From positions 186,001-250,000 of the forward strand of contig CAVUOB010000004.1 in the NCBI GenBank assembly GCA_963743035.1: a DNA stretch of 64,000 bases, written 5' to 3'. The notes beneath the pieces are model-generated. The model was given only the letters and a program-made list of their open reading frames with translations. It did not search any database and had not been told where the DNA came from. Shown here in pieces: positions 1-11,309 of this stretch (position 1 is the stretch's first letter; each line of letters begins with the position of its first letter). The translations under genes were made by a program, and so were the position numbers. The stretch comes from PALSA-911 sp963743035 (lineage in GTDB: Bacteria > Pseudomonadota > Alphaproteobacteria > Acetobacterales > Acetobacteraceae).

Positions 1-1
1 G

Positions 2-853
2 CAATGGATCGCGCCGTTCGCCGGCGCCACCATGGCGGAGTATTTCCGCGATCGTGGCCAGCATGCGCTGATCGTGTTCGACGACCTGTCCAAGCACGCC
101 GCAACCCATCGGGAAATCGCGCTGCTGACGCGCCAATCGCCGGGGCGCGAGGCCTATCCCGGCGATGTCTTCTACGTGCATGCAAGGCTGCTGGAACGGG
201 CCTCGAAACTGTCCAGGGAAAAGGGGGGCGGCTCGCTGACGGCGCTGCCGATCGCCGAGACCGATGCCGGCAACCTCAGCGCCTATATCCCGACCAACCT
301 GATTTCGATCACCGATGGCCAGATCGTGCTGGACGCCAGGCTGTTCTACGAAGGTCAGAAGCCGGCCGTGGACGTCGGCACCAGCGTCAGCCGTGTCGGC
401 GGCAAGACCCAGGCCCGCGCGTTGCGTGACGCGGCGCAGACGCTGCGCCTGGACTACGCCCAGTTCCTCGAGCTCGAGATGTTCACCCGCTTCGGCGGCA
501 TGCCGGACGCGCGGGTCCGCAATCAGCTGACCCGCGGTGCGCGGATCCGCGCGATCCTCAACCAGCCGCAGCACGCCCCGCTGCGGCTGGCCGAGGAAGT
601 GGCGCTGGTGTTGGCGGTGCAGACCGGCCTGCTGGACGCGCTCGCGCCGACCGCGGTGATCGAGTTTCGGCGCGGGCTGGCAGATGCGCTGAACACCCGT
701 GCCGCGGATGCCGTCCGGCTGATCCAGGATACGGGCACACTCGACGACGCGGGCCGGCAGGCGATGCAGGAGGCGCTGCGGCTTTATGTTCAGTCCGTGG
801 CGCCGGCGGCGGCTGAAAAGGCCGCGCTTTCACCACCGAAAGGCGTGGCATGA
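2..853 (+). CDS. atpA: F1Fo-ATPase alpha subunit, N-type (5' partial)
   Basis: This is the C-terminal 283 residues of an F1 alpha subunit; the reading frame is open to the left edge of the window, so the true start lies outside (the family is about 500 residues). The segment ALIVFDDLSKHA is the alpha-subunit Walker B region, and EAYPGDVFYVHARLLERA with the following IPTNLISITDGQI stretch is typical of the alpha/beta family. The stop overlaps the next start as ATGA. The partner gamma is of the divergent type found in alternate N-ATPases, where the operon order ends atpA-atpG, so I assign this copy to an N-ATPase rather than the housekeeping ATP synthase. Ion specificity (Na+ or H+) cannot be judged because the c subunit is outside the window. 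Confidence 0.93.
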   Translation, partial: QWIAPFAGATMAEYFRDRGQHALIVFDDLSKHAATHREIALLTRQSPGREAYPGDVFYVHARLLERASKLSREKGGGSLTALPIAETDAGNLSAYIPTNLISITDGQIVLDARLFYEGQKPAVDVGTSVSRVGGKTQARALRDAAQTLRLDYAQFLELEMFTRFGGMPDARVRNQLTRGARIRAILNQPQHAPLRLAEEVALVLAVQTGLLDALAPTAVIEFRRGLADALNTRAADAVRLIQDTGTLDDAGRQAMQEALRLYVQSVAPAAAEKAALSPPKGVA

Positions 854-1722
854 CCGAACGCCTGGCGGATATCGGCGCGCGCATCCAGGGCATCCGCCAG
901 CTCGGCGCGGTGGTGAACGCAATGCGCGGCATTGCCGCGGCCCGGGTCCAGCAGGCCCGCGGCCAGCTCGTCGCCGTTGAAGGCTATGCGGCCACCGTGG
1001 CGGCCGCCATCGGGCGGGCCCTCGCCCTGGTCCCGGCCGACCCACCCGGCGCGGCGCCGAAGGCGACCCGGCCGGCGCTGGTGCTGTTCTGCGCCGAGCA
1101 GGGATTTGCCGGCGCGTTCAGCGAGCGGGTGCTCGATGCCGCCGGCGCCGATCTTGCCGCATCCGACCTTTTCCTGATCGGCGCCAGAGGTGGCGCAATC
1201 GCCGCCGAGCGCGGCATCGCACCGGTCTGGAGCAGCCCGATGCCGTCGCATTCCCCGGGCATCCCCAGGCTTGCCGACCGGATTGCCGAAGCGCTCTACC
1301 TCCGGATCGCTGACGGAGAGATCGACCGGCTTGATGCGGTGTTCACGCAGTGGCAGCCTGGCCACGGCGCCCGCGTGGAACACCGCCGCCTGTTCCCGTT
1401 CGACCGATCGGCATTTCCCCGTCCGGTGGACGGCAACGTGCCGCTGCTGAACCTCGCACCCGAGGCGCTTCTGCGCGAGCTTACCGCGGACTACATGCAC
1501 GCCCAGCTCTGCAATGCCGCGCTGCACGCTTTCGCGGCAGAGAACCAGGCACGCATGGAAGCCATGGCCGCGGCGCGCAACCAGATCGAGCGCCAACTCT
1601 CCGTGCTGCAGGCCACCCAGCGCCACGTCCGCCAGGAGGAGATCACGGCGGAGATCATCGAACTCGCCGCAGGCGAGACGGCGAGCCAGCCAGGTCGCGA
1701 CCGGCCGGATCAGCAAGGCTAA
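850..1722 (+). CDS. atpG: F1Fo-ATPase gamma subunit, N-type
   Basis: A 290-residue protein starting with an ATG that overlaps the atpA stop by four bases. The N-terminal helix (TERLADIGARIQGIRQL) and the C-terminal helix (near 225-275, ending in an EEITAEIIEL stretch) are the coiled-coil rotor helices of gamma; the middle region is the Rossmann-like core with CAEQGFAGAFSERV. Sequence style is that of the gamma subunit of alternate N-ATPases, which form the last gene of their operon, and here too the gene is followed by a convergent operon. These ATPases are thought to hydrolyse ATP to pump ions under low energy or salt stress (family knowledge). Start choice is secure because of the translational overlap. 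Confidence 0.9.
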   Translation: MTERLADIGARIQGIRQLGAVVNAMRGIAAARVQQARGQLVAVEGYAATVAAAIGRALALVPADPPGAAPKATRPALVLFCAEQGFAGAFSERVLDAAGADLAASDLFLIGARGGAIAAERGIAPVWSSPMPSHSPGIPRLADRIAEALYLRIADGEIDRLDAVFTQWQPGHGARVEHRRLFPFDRSAFPRPVDGNVPLLNLAPEALLRELTADYMHAQLCNAALHAFAAENQARMEAMAAARNQIERQLSVLQATQRHVRQEEITAEIIELAAGETASQPGRDRPDQQG

Positions 1723-1759
1723 GATTGCGCCTTCCGGAACCGCACCTCGGTATGGGCAT

Positions 1760-1776
1760 GGTCACGCACCGTGACC
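1760..1776. terminator. Short hairpin between convergent operons
   Basis: A perfect 7-bp inverted repeat (GGTCACG / CGTGACC) with a 3-nt loop in the 88-bp gap between the convergent ends of atpG and the efflux operon. There is no T-run on either side, so it could be a Rho-dependent end, a bidirectional stem or chance. Confidence 0.3.
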
Positions 1777-1810
1777 GCAGTCCTCGGATTGACGGTGCTT
1801 AACGAGATCG

Positions 1811-3301
1811 TCACGGCCGCAACGGGTCGAGCTGGTTCAGTTTCTGCGTACTGGGCAGTGCCGCCGTGGACCAGCCGCCGCCCAAGGCCTCGATCAGCGC
1901 CACGCTGGCCACCAGGCGGCTTTGCTGTATCGAGAGCGCGGTCTGCTGGTTGCTCAGCAGCAAGGCCTGCTCGACAATCACACTGGTGTAGGCGACGGTA
2001 CCGGCGCGGTAGGCGTTCAACGTGACCTCCACCGCCCGGCGCGATGAGCCGACCGCGATCGCCTGCGCCGCGGCCTGCTGCTCCAGGATGCGCAGGTTGG
2101 ACAAGGCGTCCTCCACCTGCTGGAATGCGGTAAGCACGGTCTGCCGATAGTTCGCGACGGACTGGTCATAGGTCGCGCGCGCCGCCGCCACGGCCGCGCC
2201 GCGGGCGCCGGCGGAAAACAGCGTCTGGCTCGCGGAAGCACCGAGCGACCATGTGCGGTTGGCGACGGTGAACAGCTGAGACAACGGATATCCGGCGAAA
2301 CCACCCAGCGCCGACAGGGAGATGTCCGGATAGAACGCCGCGATCTGAACGCCGATCAGGGCATTTTCCTGTTGCATCTGCCGTTCCGCCGCCGCGATGT
2401 CCGGGCGGCGTTCCAGCAGCGCGGATGGCAGGCCGGCCGGCAACACCGGCACCGCACTGGCCAATGGCGCCGGCTCGATAGTGAGCTCGGCCGGCGCATG
2501 CCCGGTCAGTATCGCGATCGCATGCTCGAATTGCTGGCGCTGCACGCCGACGCCGATCAGCTGCGCCTCGGTGGTCTGCAACTGCGCTTGCGCGGTCACC
2601 ACGTCGGCACTCGACTGGGTGCCCGCGCGATACTGGTTCTCGGTGATCTCAAGGGCGCGTCGGTATGCGTCCGCGGTCTCGCGCAGCAATTGCGCCAGCG
2701 CGTCCTCGGCACGCAGGTCGAAATAATCGGTCGCCAGGGTCGCCTGCGCCGACAGTTTGGCATTCGCCAGGTCGGCGGCGCCCACCTGCGCACCGGCGAC
2801 ATTGCTTTCTATCTGGCGCCGCACGCGGCCCCATACATCCAGGTCCCAGGATATGCTGCCGGCGATGCTGTATTGGGCGCGCGTGCCGAAGCTGCCGCCG
2901 CTGGCGGATGTGACGGTGGTCACGCCCCCGGTTGTCAGCCCCGAGGCGCTGCGCCCGCCGCCGCCGCTCTGCAACACGCCGCCAGTCGTTCCGATTGTGG
3001 GGAACAGGTCGGCCTGCGCTTCCGCCACCAGCGCGACGGCATTGCGATATTGCGCTTCGAACGACTTCACCGTCTGGTTGGAAACATCCACCATCCGTTC
3101 CAGCCGGTCCAGCTCCGGATCGTGGTAGACCGACCACCATTCGCCTTTGTCCGCGCCGTCCTGCGGCTCGCTGGGCTTCCAGCCGCTCAGCTCCTTGAAG
3201 TCGGGGGATGCCGGTGCATCGGGTCTTTGATAGTCCGACCCGACCATGCATCCGGTGACGAACAGGCACAGTGCGATGGCGGCGGCTGGCAGAAGCCTCA
3301 T
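1811..3301 (-). CDS. Outer membrane efflux lipoprotein (NodT/OprM family)
   Basis: A 496-residue outer-membrane factor, the TolC-like exit duct of a tripartite RND pump. It begins with a lipoprotein signal (hydrophobic run then VTGC, lipidated Cys 18) followed by the typical GSDYQRP opening. Two OEP repeat regions follow; the second contains ERRPDIAAAERQMQQENALIG and IQIAAFYPDISLS-like text that is characteristic of the NodT family. The ATG overlaps the TGA of the upstream permease (ATGA), giving translational coupling and fixing the start. It is the last gene of the MFP-RND-RND-OMF operon and is itself intact, unlike its three upstream neighbours. Confidence 0.92.
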   Translation of the reverse strand: MRLLPAAAIALCLFVTGCMVGSDYQRPDAPASPDFKELSGWKPSEPQDGADKGEWWSVYHDPELDRLERMVDVSNQTVKSFEAQYRNAVALVAEAQADLFPTIGTTGGVLQSGGGGRSASGLTTGGVTTVTSASGGSFGTRAQYSIAGSISWDLDVWGRVRRQIESNVAGAQVGAADLANAKLSAQATLATDYFDLRAEDALAQLLRETADAYRRALEITENQYRAGTQSSADVVTAQAQLQTTEAQLIGVGVQRQQFEHAIAILTGHAPAELTIEPAPLASAVPVLPAGLPSALLERRPDIAAAERQMQQENALIGVQIAAFYPDISLSALGGFAGYPLSQLFTVANRTWSLGASASQTLFSAGARGAAVAAARATYDQSVANYRQTVLTAFQQVEDALSNLRILEQQAAAQAIAVGSSRRAVEVTLNAYRAGTVAYTSVIVEQALLLSNQQTALSIQQSRLVASVALIEALGGGWSTAALPSTQKLNQLDPLRP

Positions 3302-6300
3302 TCCGCCGCCCCCGGCGTCGTCGACAGGCCGGGGAATGCCAGTTGCCAGCGGCGCCGTGCCGCCAGGCGGAAGCGGTCGAGATAGAGATACAGCACCGGC
3401 GTGGTGTAGAGCGTCAGCACCTGGCTCACCAGCAGCCCGCCGACGATCGCGATGCCCAGCGGCCGGCGCAGCTCGCCGCCATCGCCGAAGCTGAATGCCA
3501 GCGGCAGGGCTCCGAGCATGGCGGCGCTGGTGGTCATCATGATCGGCCGGAACCGCAGCCGGCAGGCTTCGAAGATGGCATCGCGCGCGTCCATGTTGCG
3601 GGCGCGCTCCGCTTCCAGCGCGAAGTCGATCATCATGATGGCGTTCTTCTTGACGATGCCGATCAGCAGGATCACGCCGATCAGGGCGATGATGCTGAAC
3701 TCGGTGTTGAACAGCAGCAGCGCCAGCACCGCGCCGACGCCGGCCGAGGGCAATGTCGACAGGATGGTGATCGGGTGGATGTAGCTCTCGTACAGCACGC
3801 CCAGCACGATATAGACGGCGATCAGCGCGGCGGCGATCAGGATCGGCTCGCTGTTCAACGATTCCTGGAAGGTCTGCGCAGTGCCCTGGAAGCTGCCATG
3901 GATGCTGGCGGGCATGTCGACCTGCCGCATCGCCGCATCGACCGCCGCGGTGGCGTCGCTGAGCGATTTGCCCGGTGCCAGATTGAAGGAAATCGTCGTG
4001 GCGACGAACAGCCCCTGGTGATTGACCGCCAGCGGCGTGTTGCCCGGGCCGTATCGGGTGAAGGCGGCGAGCGGCACCATCGTTTCCTGGCTGGTGCTGA
4101 CGGCGGCGCCGGCGGAGGCGCTGCCCTTGCCGGTATTGGCCAGCGCGTTGGTTGCCGCGTTGCGCGCCGAACTGCCGGCGATGCTGGCCGCGGTCGCGGC
4201 GCTGTTCGTTGTATTCGCAGCGGAAGTCGCAACCGTGCCGATCACCGCGTTCGTGGTTTCGGTGCCGCTCGCCGGGCCGCCGGCGGTGCTGACATAGATG
4301 TCGCCCAAGGTTTCCGGCGTCTGCCAGTAGCGCGGCTCCACCTCCATCACGACGTGATACTGGTTCTGCGCGCTGTAGATGGTGGAGACCTGCCGCTGGC
4401 CGAACGCGTCGTACAGCGTGTTGTCGATCTGGCTGGCGCTGACGCCGAGCCGGCTGGCGGTGGCGCGGTCGATCTGCAGGTCGGTCTCCAGGCCCTTCTG
4501 CTGCTGGTCGGAATTGACGTCGCGCAGCACCGGGTTGCGTTCCAGCGCGGCCAGCAGCTTCGGCGCCCATTCATACAGCACGGCCGTGCTGTCGGCCTGC
4601 AGCGTGTACTGATAGGCGGCATTGCTCTGCCGGCCGCCGACGCGGATATCCTGGATCGGCACCAGGAACAGCCTGGCGCCCGGCACAGCCGAGAGCTTGC
4701 GGCGCAGCCCCGACATCACCTGATCGATCCCGGCGCGCTCCGCCAACGGCTTCAGGGCGACGAAGACCTGGCCGGTATTGGTCTGCCCGCCGCCGCCGCC
4801 GCTGCCCTGGCCGGTGAAGCCGACCACGCTTTGCACCGCCGGGTCGTGCTGCACGATATCCATCAGCTGCGCCAGCTTCCGCTGCATCGCCTGGAAGGAA
4901 ATGCTCTGGTCCGCCTGCAGCCCGCCGATCAGCCGACCGGTATCCTGCTGCGGGAAAAACCCCTTCGGCACGATCACGAAAAGCGCGATATTCAGCCCGA
5001 CGGTGATCAGCAGCACCAGCATCACCAGCGCGCTATGGCGCAGCGACCAGGCCAGGCTGCGCTCGTAGAGCGACAGCGCGCGGTCGAACACGGTGCGGCG
5101 CTTGGGGCCGGTGGGCGGCGCCGCCGGCTTCAGCAGCAGGCGCGCACATCATCGGCGTGGTGGTGAGCGAGATCGCCAGCGACACCAGGATCGCCAGCGA
5201 CAATGTCACGGCAAACTCCCGGAACAGCCGGCCGACGATGCCGCCCATCAGCAGGATCGGCAGGAACACCGCGATCAGCGAAATACTGATCGACGTGACC
5301 GTGAAGCCGACCTCGCGCGCCCCGAGCAGCGCGGCCTGCAGGCGGGGCTTGCCGGCCTCGATATGGCGGGAGATGTTTTCCAGCACCACGATCGCGTCGT
5401 CCACCACGAAGCCGGTGGCTACCGTCAGCGCCATCAGCGACAGGTTGTCCAGGCTGTAGCCCAGCAGATACATGATGCCGAAGGTGCCGATGATGGAGAC
5501 CGGCACGGCGATCGCCGGGATCAGGGTGGCGCGGGCGCTGCGCAGGAACAGGAACACCACCAGCGTCACCAGGGCGACGGCGATCATCAGCGTCGTCTCG
5601 GTGTCGCGCAGGCTGGCGCGGATCGTCGTGGTGCGGTCGTTGGCGATCAGCAGGTCCACATCGCGCGGCATCGCCGCCATCAACTGCGGCAGCGCCGCCT
5701 TCACGCTGTCGACGGTTTCGATGATGTTGGCGCCGGGCTGGCGGAACAGGATCGCCAGCACCGCGGGCTTGCCGTTGGCGAGGCCGGCATTGCGCAGGTT
5801 CTCGACCGAATCCTGCACATCCGCCAGATCCGACAGGCGCACCGCGGCGCCGTCGCGGTAGGCGATCACCAGCGGGCGGTAATCCGCCGCGTGCGAGGCC
5901 TGGTCGTTGGTGTAGAGCTGATAATGCAGGCCTTCGGACTCGATCGAGCCTTTCGGGCTGTTGGCATTGGCGGAGGCGAGCGCGGCACGGACATCCTCCA
6001 GCCCGATGCCGTATTTGAACAGCGCCTTCGGGTTCAGCTCCACCCGCACCGCGGGCAGCGCCGATCCGCCGATGATCACCTGGCCGATGCCGCTGATCTG
6101 CGACAGGCGTTGCGACAGCACGTTGGTGGTGGCGTCGTAGATCTGCCCGCGGGTCAGCGTCTGCGAGGTCAGCGCCAGGATCAGGATCGGCGCATCGGCC
6201 GGGTTCACCTTGCGATAGGTCGGGTTGCTGCGCAGGCTGACCGGCAGGTCGGCCCGCGCGGCGTTGATCGCCGCCTGCACGTCGCGCGCGGCCCCGTTGA

Positions 6301-6601
6301 TGTCGCGATCCAGCCCGAATTGCAGCACGACGCGCGTCTGGCCGACCGAGCTGGTCGAGGTCATCTCCGTCACGTCGGCGATCTGGCCGAGATGGCGTTC
6401 CAGCGGGCTGGCGACGCTGGTCGCCACGGTGTCGGGGCTGGCGCCGGGCAACTGCGCCTGCACCGAAATGGTCGGAAAATCCACCTGCGGCAGCGGCGAG
6501 ACCGGCAGCTTGAAGAACGCGAAAATCCCCGCCAGCGTGATGCCGACCGTCAGCAGCGTGGTCGCGACCGGACGCGCGATGAACGGGGTCGAGATGTTCA
6601 T
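3298..6601 (-). pseudogene. RND efflux permease, MdtC/MuxC-like, one frameshift
   Basis: The inner-membrane proton-driven pump subunit of the tripartite exporter, about 1100 residues when the two frames are joined. The N-terminal part (from the ATG at 6601; MNISTPFIARPVATTLL) and the C-terminal part (FDRALSLYERSLAW through to AARRRWQLAFPGL) are separate reading frames that meet at about 5140-5146, right after the TPMMCA motif in the central transmembrane region. Restoring two bases in the GCGCGC run there would give MMCARLLLKP, as in intact homologues, so a 2-base loss is the simplest explanation. All other RND landmarks (PNGFF-like PKGFFPQQDTG, second porter domain, last membrane helices) are present. 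Could be a recent pseudogene or a sequence error. Confidence 0.85.
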
Positions 6602-6611
6602 GTGGGGATGT

Positions 6612-9600
6612 TCATGTGGGCAGATTGCCCGTGGGCGTCGGACCGGTGGCCTGGCCCTTTCCGGACAGCCGCAACGCCAGCCGGTCGAACATCAGGTAGA
6701 TCACCGGCGTGGTGAACAGGGTCAGCACCTGGCTGACGATCAGGCCGCCGACGATCGCCACGCCCAGCGGCCGGCGCAGTTCCGATCCGGTGCCGTTGCC
6801 CAGCATCAGCGGCAGGGCGCCGAGCAGCGCCGCCATCGTGGTCATCAGGATCGGGCGGAAGCGCAGCAGGCAGGCCTGGTGGATCGCCTCGCGCGGCGAT
6901 TTGCCCTCCTCGCGCTCCGCGTCCAGCGCGAAGTCGATCATCATGATCGCGTTTTTCTTCACGATGCCGATCAGCAGGATGATGCCGATGATCGAAATGA
7001 CATCGATGTCGTCGCCAGCGATCAGCAGCGCCACCAGCGCGCCGGCGCCGGCGGACGGCAGGGTCGACAGGATCGTGATCGGGTGGATGAAGCTTTCATA
7101 CAGCACCCCCAGCACGATGTAGACGGTGACGATCGCCGCCAGCACCAGCAACAGCTCGTTCGACAGCGACGCCTGCAAGGCCGAGGCAGCGCCCTGGAAC
7201 GCGGTGACGAAACTCTCCGGCAAGCCGATATCCTGCTCCGCCTGGCGGATCGCGGTCACCGCGGCCCCCAGCGAGGAACCGGCGGTGGTATCGAAGGAAA
7301 TCGTCGTGGCCGGGAACTGGCCGAGATGGCTGATCTGCAGCGGCCCGGGCTTCTGCTCGATCCGCACGATGGAAGACAGCGGCACCTGGCCGGTAGCGGA
7401 GGCCGCGGACGGCAGACGGATCGCCGACAGGGCATCCAGCGAGGTCTGCAACGCCGGGTCCGCCTCCATGATGACGCGGTACTGGTTGGACTGCGAATAG
7501 ATCGTCGAGATGATGCGCTGGCCGAACAGGTCGTACAGCGCGTTGTCCACCGTCGCGGGGGTGATGCCGAAGCGCGCCGCGGTCTCCCGGTCGATCACGA
7601 GGTTCACCGTCAGCCCCTGCTGCTGCAGATCGCTGGCGACATTCGTCAGGTCGGGCAGCTGTCCCAGCCGCTCCAGCAGCTTCGGGATCCAGGTATTGAA
7701 GGCGGAGAGGTTCGGGTTCTCCAGCACGAACTGGTATTGGGTGCGGCTGATGGCAGCATCGATCGTCAGGTCCTGCACCGGCTGCATGTACAGCGTCACG
7801 CCCGGAACGCCGGCGGTTTCCCGCTGCAGGCGGCGCCCGATCTGCGGTCGCGTTCAGGTCGCGCTCGTCCTTCGGCTTCAGGTTGATCAGGAAGCGGCCG
7901 CTGTTCAGCGTCGTGTTGCTGCCGTCCACGCCGATGAACGAACTCAGGCTGACGACATCGGGATCTTTCAGGATCGCCGCCGCCAGCTCCTGCTGATGCT
8001 GCGCCATGGCGCCGTAGGACGTGGTCTGCGCCGCGACGGAGATGCCCTGGATGATCGCCGGTATCCTGCACGGGAAAGAAGCCTTTGGGCACGATGATAT
8101 ACAGCCAGACGGTGACCGCCATGGTGACGAGGGCAATGAACAGGGTCAGTGGCTGGTGCTCCAGCACCACCGTCAACGCCCGGTCGTAGCGGCCGATGAC
8201 CCAGTTGAAGCCGCGTTCCGCCGCCAGGTCGAAGCGGCTGCGCTCGGTCTCCGGCCGGTGTCGCACCAGCCTGGCGCACATCATCGGCACCAGGGTCAGC
8301 GACACGATGGCGGAGATGACGATGGTCACCGACAGGGTGATGGCGAACTCATGGAACAGCCGTCCCACCACATCGCCCATGAACAGCAGCGGGATCAGCA
8401 CAGCGATCAGCGACACGGTCAGCGAGATGATGGTGAAGCCGATCTGCTCGGCGCCCTTCAACGCCGCCGCCAGCGGCGCCTCGCCGGCTTCGACGTAGCG
8501 CGAGATGTTTTCGATCATGACGATGGCGTCGTCGACCACGAAGCCGGTGGAGATGGTCAGCGCCATCAGCGACAGATTGTCCAGGCTGAAACCCAGCAGG
8601 TACATCACCGCCAGCGTGCCGACCAGCGACAGCGGCACCGACAGGCTGGGAATGATCGTCGCCGGGCAGGTTGCGCAGGAACAGGAAGATCACCAGCACG
8701 ACCAGGGCGACGGCAAGGCCCAGTTCGAACTCCACATCCGCGACCGAGGCGCGGATGGTCGTGGTGCGGTCGGTCAGCACCGCGACGTCGACGGCCGCGG
8801 GCAGGGTCGCCTGCAGTTGCGGCAGCAGCGCCTTGATGGTGTCCACCACCTGGATGACATTGGCGCCCGGCTGGCGCTGCACGTTCAGGATCACCGCGGG
8901 CGTGGTGTTGGCCCAGGCGCCGAGCTTGGTGTTCTCGGCTCCGCTGACGACGGTGGCCACGTCCTTCAGCCGCACCGGCGCGCCGTTGCGGTAGGCGATC
9001 ACCAGGTCGAGATAATCGCCTGGCATCTGTGATCTGATCATTGGCGTTGATCGTGGAGGCCTGCGCCGGACCGTCGAAATTGCCCTTCGGCGTGTTGACG
9101 TTGGCGTTGCCGAGCGTGGTGCGCAGATCGTCGATGTTCAGCCCGTAGGCCGCCAGCGCGCGCGGATTGATCTGTACCCGCACCGCCGGCCGCTGGCCGC
9201 CGCTGATGCTGACCAGGCCGACGCCGGGCTGCTGGGAGATCTTCTGCGCCAGCCGCGTGTCGCCGAGATCCTCGACCTCGGTCAGCGGCAAGGTCTTCGA
9301 CGTCAGCGCCAGGGTCAGGATCGGCGCGTCGGCCGGATTGACCTTGGCGTAGATCGGCGGCGCCGGCAGGTCGGCCGGCAGCAGGTTGCCCGCTGCGTTG
9401 ATCGCCGCCTGCACCTCCTGCTCGGCGATGTCCAGGCTGAGATCCAGGCTGAACTGCAGGGTGATCACCGATGCCCCGGCCGAACTGGTCGAGAACATCT
9501 GGTTCAGGCTCGGCATCTGGCCGAACTGCACCTCCAGCGGCGCGGTGACCGACGAGGTCATCACCTCCGGGCTGGCGCCGGGATAGAAGGTCTGCACCTG

Positions 9601-9736
9601 GATGGTCGGGTAATCGACCTCCGGCAACGCGGAAACCGGCAGGAAACGGTAGGCGGCGATGCCGACCAGCAGAATGGCGGCCATCAGCAGCGTGGTGCGC
9701 GACCGGGCGCAGGATGAACGGGCGCGACGGGCTCAT
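6612..9736 (-). pseudogene. RND efflux permease, MdtB/MuxB-like, five frameshifts
   Basis: A second RND permease of about 1040 residues, readable only across six frame segments. It starts at the ATG at 9736 (MSPSRPFILRPVA), which overlaps the stop of the fusion-protein gene as ATGA. Frame breaks lie near 9698 (N-terminal helix), 9025 (porter domain before DYLDLVIAYRNGAPVRL), 8664 (after FLFLRNLP), 8060 (after PVQDTG) and 7830 (before RRLQRETAGVPGV). Every break shifts the downstream frame by +1, and the 3125-nt span (remainder 2 on division by 3) agrees with five such shifts. All domains between breaks are well conserved, so decay, if real, is recent. In MdtABC/MuxABC pumps the two permeases form a heterotrimer, so losing this one should disable the pump. 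Confidence 0.85.
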
Positions 9737-11122
9737 GCGCCGCGCCGGCGATCAGGCGGGGCGCCGCGGATCATGGCGTCTGCGACGAATGGCGGTGGCC
9801 ATGCTGGCCGTCCGCGGGCTGGGTTGGATCGGCGAGGGGGCTGGCCGGCCGGTGCCTGACCTGCCTGACCGTGCGCCTGTCCCCGCCCCGGTTCCCGACC
9901 GGGCGCCGGGGACGGGACAGTCACCTTGGCGCCGTCGCGCAGCCGGTCGGTGCCGTCGGTCACCACCTTCTCGCCGGGTTGCAGCCCCGACAGCACCGCC
10001 ATATAGCCGCCATCGGTCGGCCCCAGCTTCACCGGGCGCACCGAGACGGTGTTGTTCGGCATTGATCACGTAGACATAGGTGCCCGGCTCGCCGCGCTGC
10101 ACCGCGGGCACCGGCACCCGTACGGTGGCCTGCATCGTATCCACCAGCAGCCGAGCGTTGACGAACTGGTTGGGGAACAGCAGCTCGTCCGGATTGGCGA
10201 ACAGCGCGCGCAGCTTGAGCGTGCCGGTGGTGGTGTCGATCTGGTTGTCCAGTGTGGCGAGCTGCCCGGTCGCCAGCAGCCGGACATTGGCCCGGTCATA
10301 GGCGTCGACGCTCAGCGTCGCGCCGGCGTGCAGCCGCTGGAGGATGTCCGGCAGATTATCCTCCGGCACGGAGAAGATCACCGAGATCGGCTGCATCTGG
10401 GTGATCACCACCAGGCCGTTGGCATCACTGGTCTGCACGTAGTTGCCGGCATCGACCTGGCGCAGCCCGACCTGTCCGTCGACCAGGGCCGTGATGTGGC
10501 AATAGGTCAGGTTCAGCTTCGCGCTGTCCACCTGGGCCTGGTCGGACTGCACCGAGCCCATGTACTGGGCCACCAGAAAGCGCTGGTCGTCCACCTGTTG
10601 CTGCGCGATCGAATCCTGCCGGCCCAGCGTCTGGTAGCGCTTCAGGTCGGTCTGCGCCTGCTGCAACAATCCCTGGTCATGGGCGAGCTGTCCCTGCGCC
10701 TGCTCCAGGGTCACCTGATAGGGCCGCGGGTCGATCTGCGCCAGGAAATCGCCCTTCTTGACGACCTGGCCTTCCTTGAACCCGACATCGATCAGCTGGC
10801 CGTTGATCTGCGTCTTCACCGTCACGGTGGCGAGCGGCGTGACGGTGCCGAGCTCATTCAGCACGATGTGGACATCGCCCTTGTCGATGGTCGCGGCGCC
10901 GACCGGCTGGGGTGCGACCTGCGCCACCCGCCCGGGGCCGCTGCTCCCCCCGGGCCGCACGCCGTGCTGGGTCCACCAATACCAGCCAACCCCGAGGCCC
11001 GCGGCGATGAGGAGCGCCGGGATGACCAGCCTGCGCAGCCGGGGGCGGCGGGCGACCTGGGCTTCGCGGGACAGCGGCGCTGGCTCGACTTCCGGTTCTG
11101 TCCTGTCGACTTGCTCATCCAT
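9733..11122 (-). pseudogene. RND periplasmic adaptor (MdtA/MuxA-like), one frameshift
   Basis: Membrane fusion protein that links the RND permeases to the outer-membrane factor. From the ATG at 11122 it has a short cytoplasmic tail, one membrane anchor (RRLVIPALLIAAGLGVGWYW, about 31-50), the biotinyl-lipoyl half motifs (TVKTQINGQLIDVGFKEGQ), an alpha-hairpin rich in Gln, and the beta-barrel domain. After YVYVINA (near 10060) the frame breaks by +1; the continuing frame (NNTVSVRPVKLGP, LSGLQPGEKVVTDGTDRL) runs to a stop at 9733 overlapping the next start. The break affects only the membrane-proximal domain and a low-complexity tail. It is the first gene of the efflux operon. Confidence 0.85.
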
Positions 11123-11220
11123 GGCCTGTGGTCATGCTCCGGAGAACGTGACGGGGTGGACGTTCCCCGGCGGCAGGGTCAGCTTGGGAGTGGTGGCGCG
11201 AAGCAGATCTCCTGTTTGGT

Positions 11221-11270
11221 GACCGCTGTCTGGTGATCGCTATTTGGTGACCGCTATCTGGTGACCGCCC
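11221..11270. repeat. 14-bp tandem repeat, about 3.5 copies
   Basis: Units GACCGCTGTCTGGT, GATCGCTATTTGGT and GACCGCTATCTGGT follow each other without spacer, with a partial fourth copy (GACCGCCC) and a partial leading copy (TTTGGT). It lies 100-150 bp upstream of the adaptor start, a position suited to a multi-site operator or a slippage-prone spacer. Confidence 0.7.
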
Positions 11271-11290
11271 GGGGACCTGCATCGGCAGGG

Positions 11291-11309
11291 AATATGGCCG
11301 GGCCATATT
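11291..11309. promoter_or_regulatory. 19-bp perfect palindrome, putative operator
   Basis: AATATGGCC and GGCCATATT are exact 9-bp inverted arms around one G. It is about 170 bp upstream of the efflux operon and 390 bp upstream of acoA. TetR-type regulators often use sites of this size; no regulator gene is adjacent, so the cognate protein is unknown. Confidence 0.45.

Noticed and set aside
3271..5166. A 631-codon open frame on the plus strand across the RND permease gene
   Set aside because: It is antisense to a recognisable RND permease; the product is rich in Arg, Gln, His and Asp, typical of antisense frames in GC-rich DNA.
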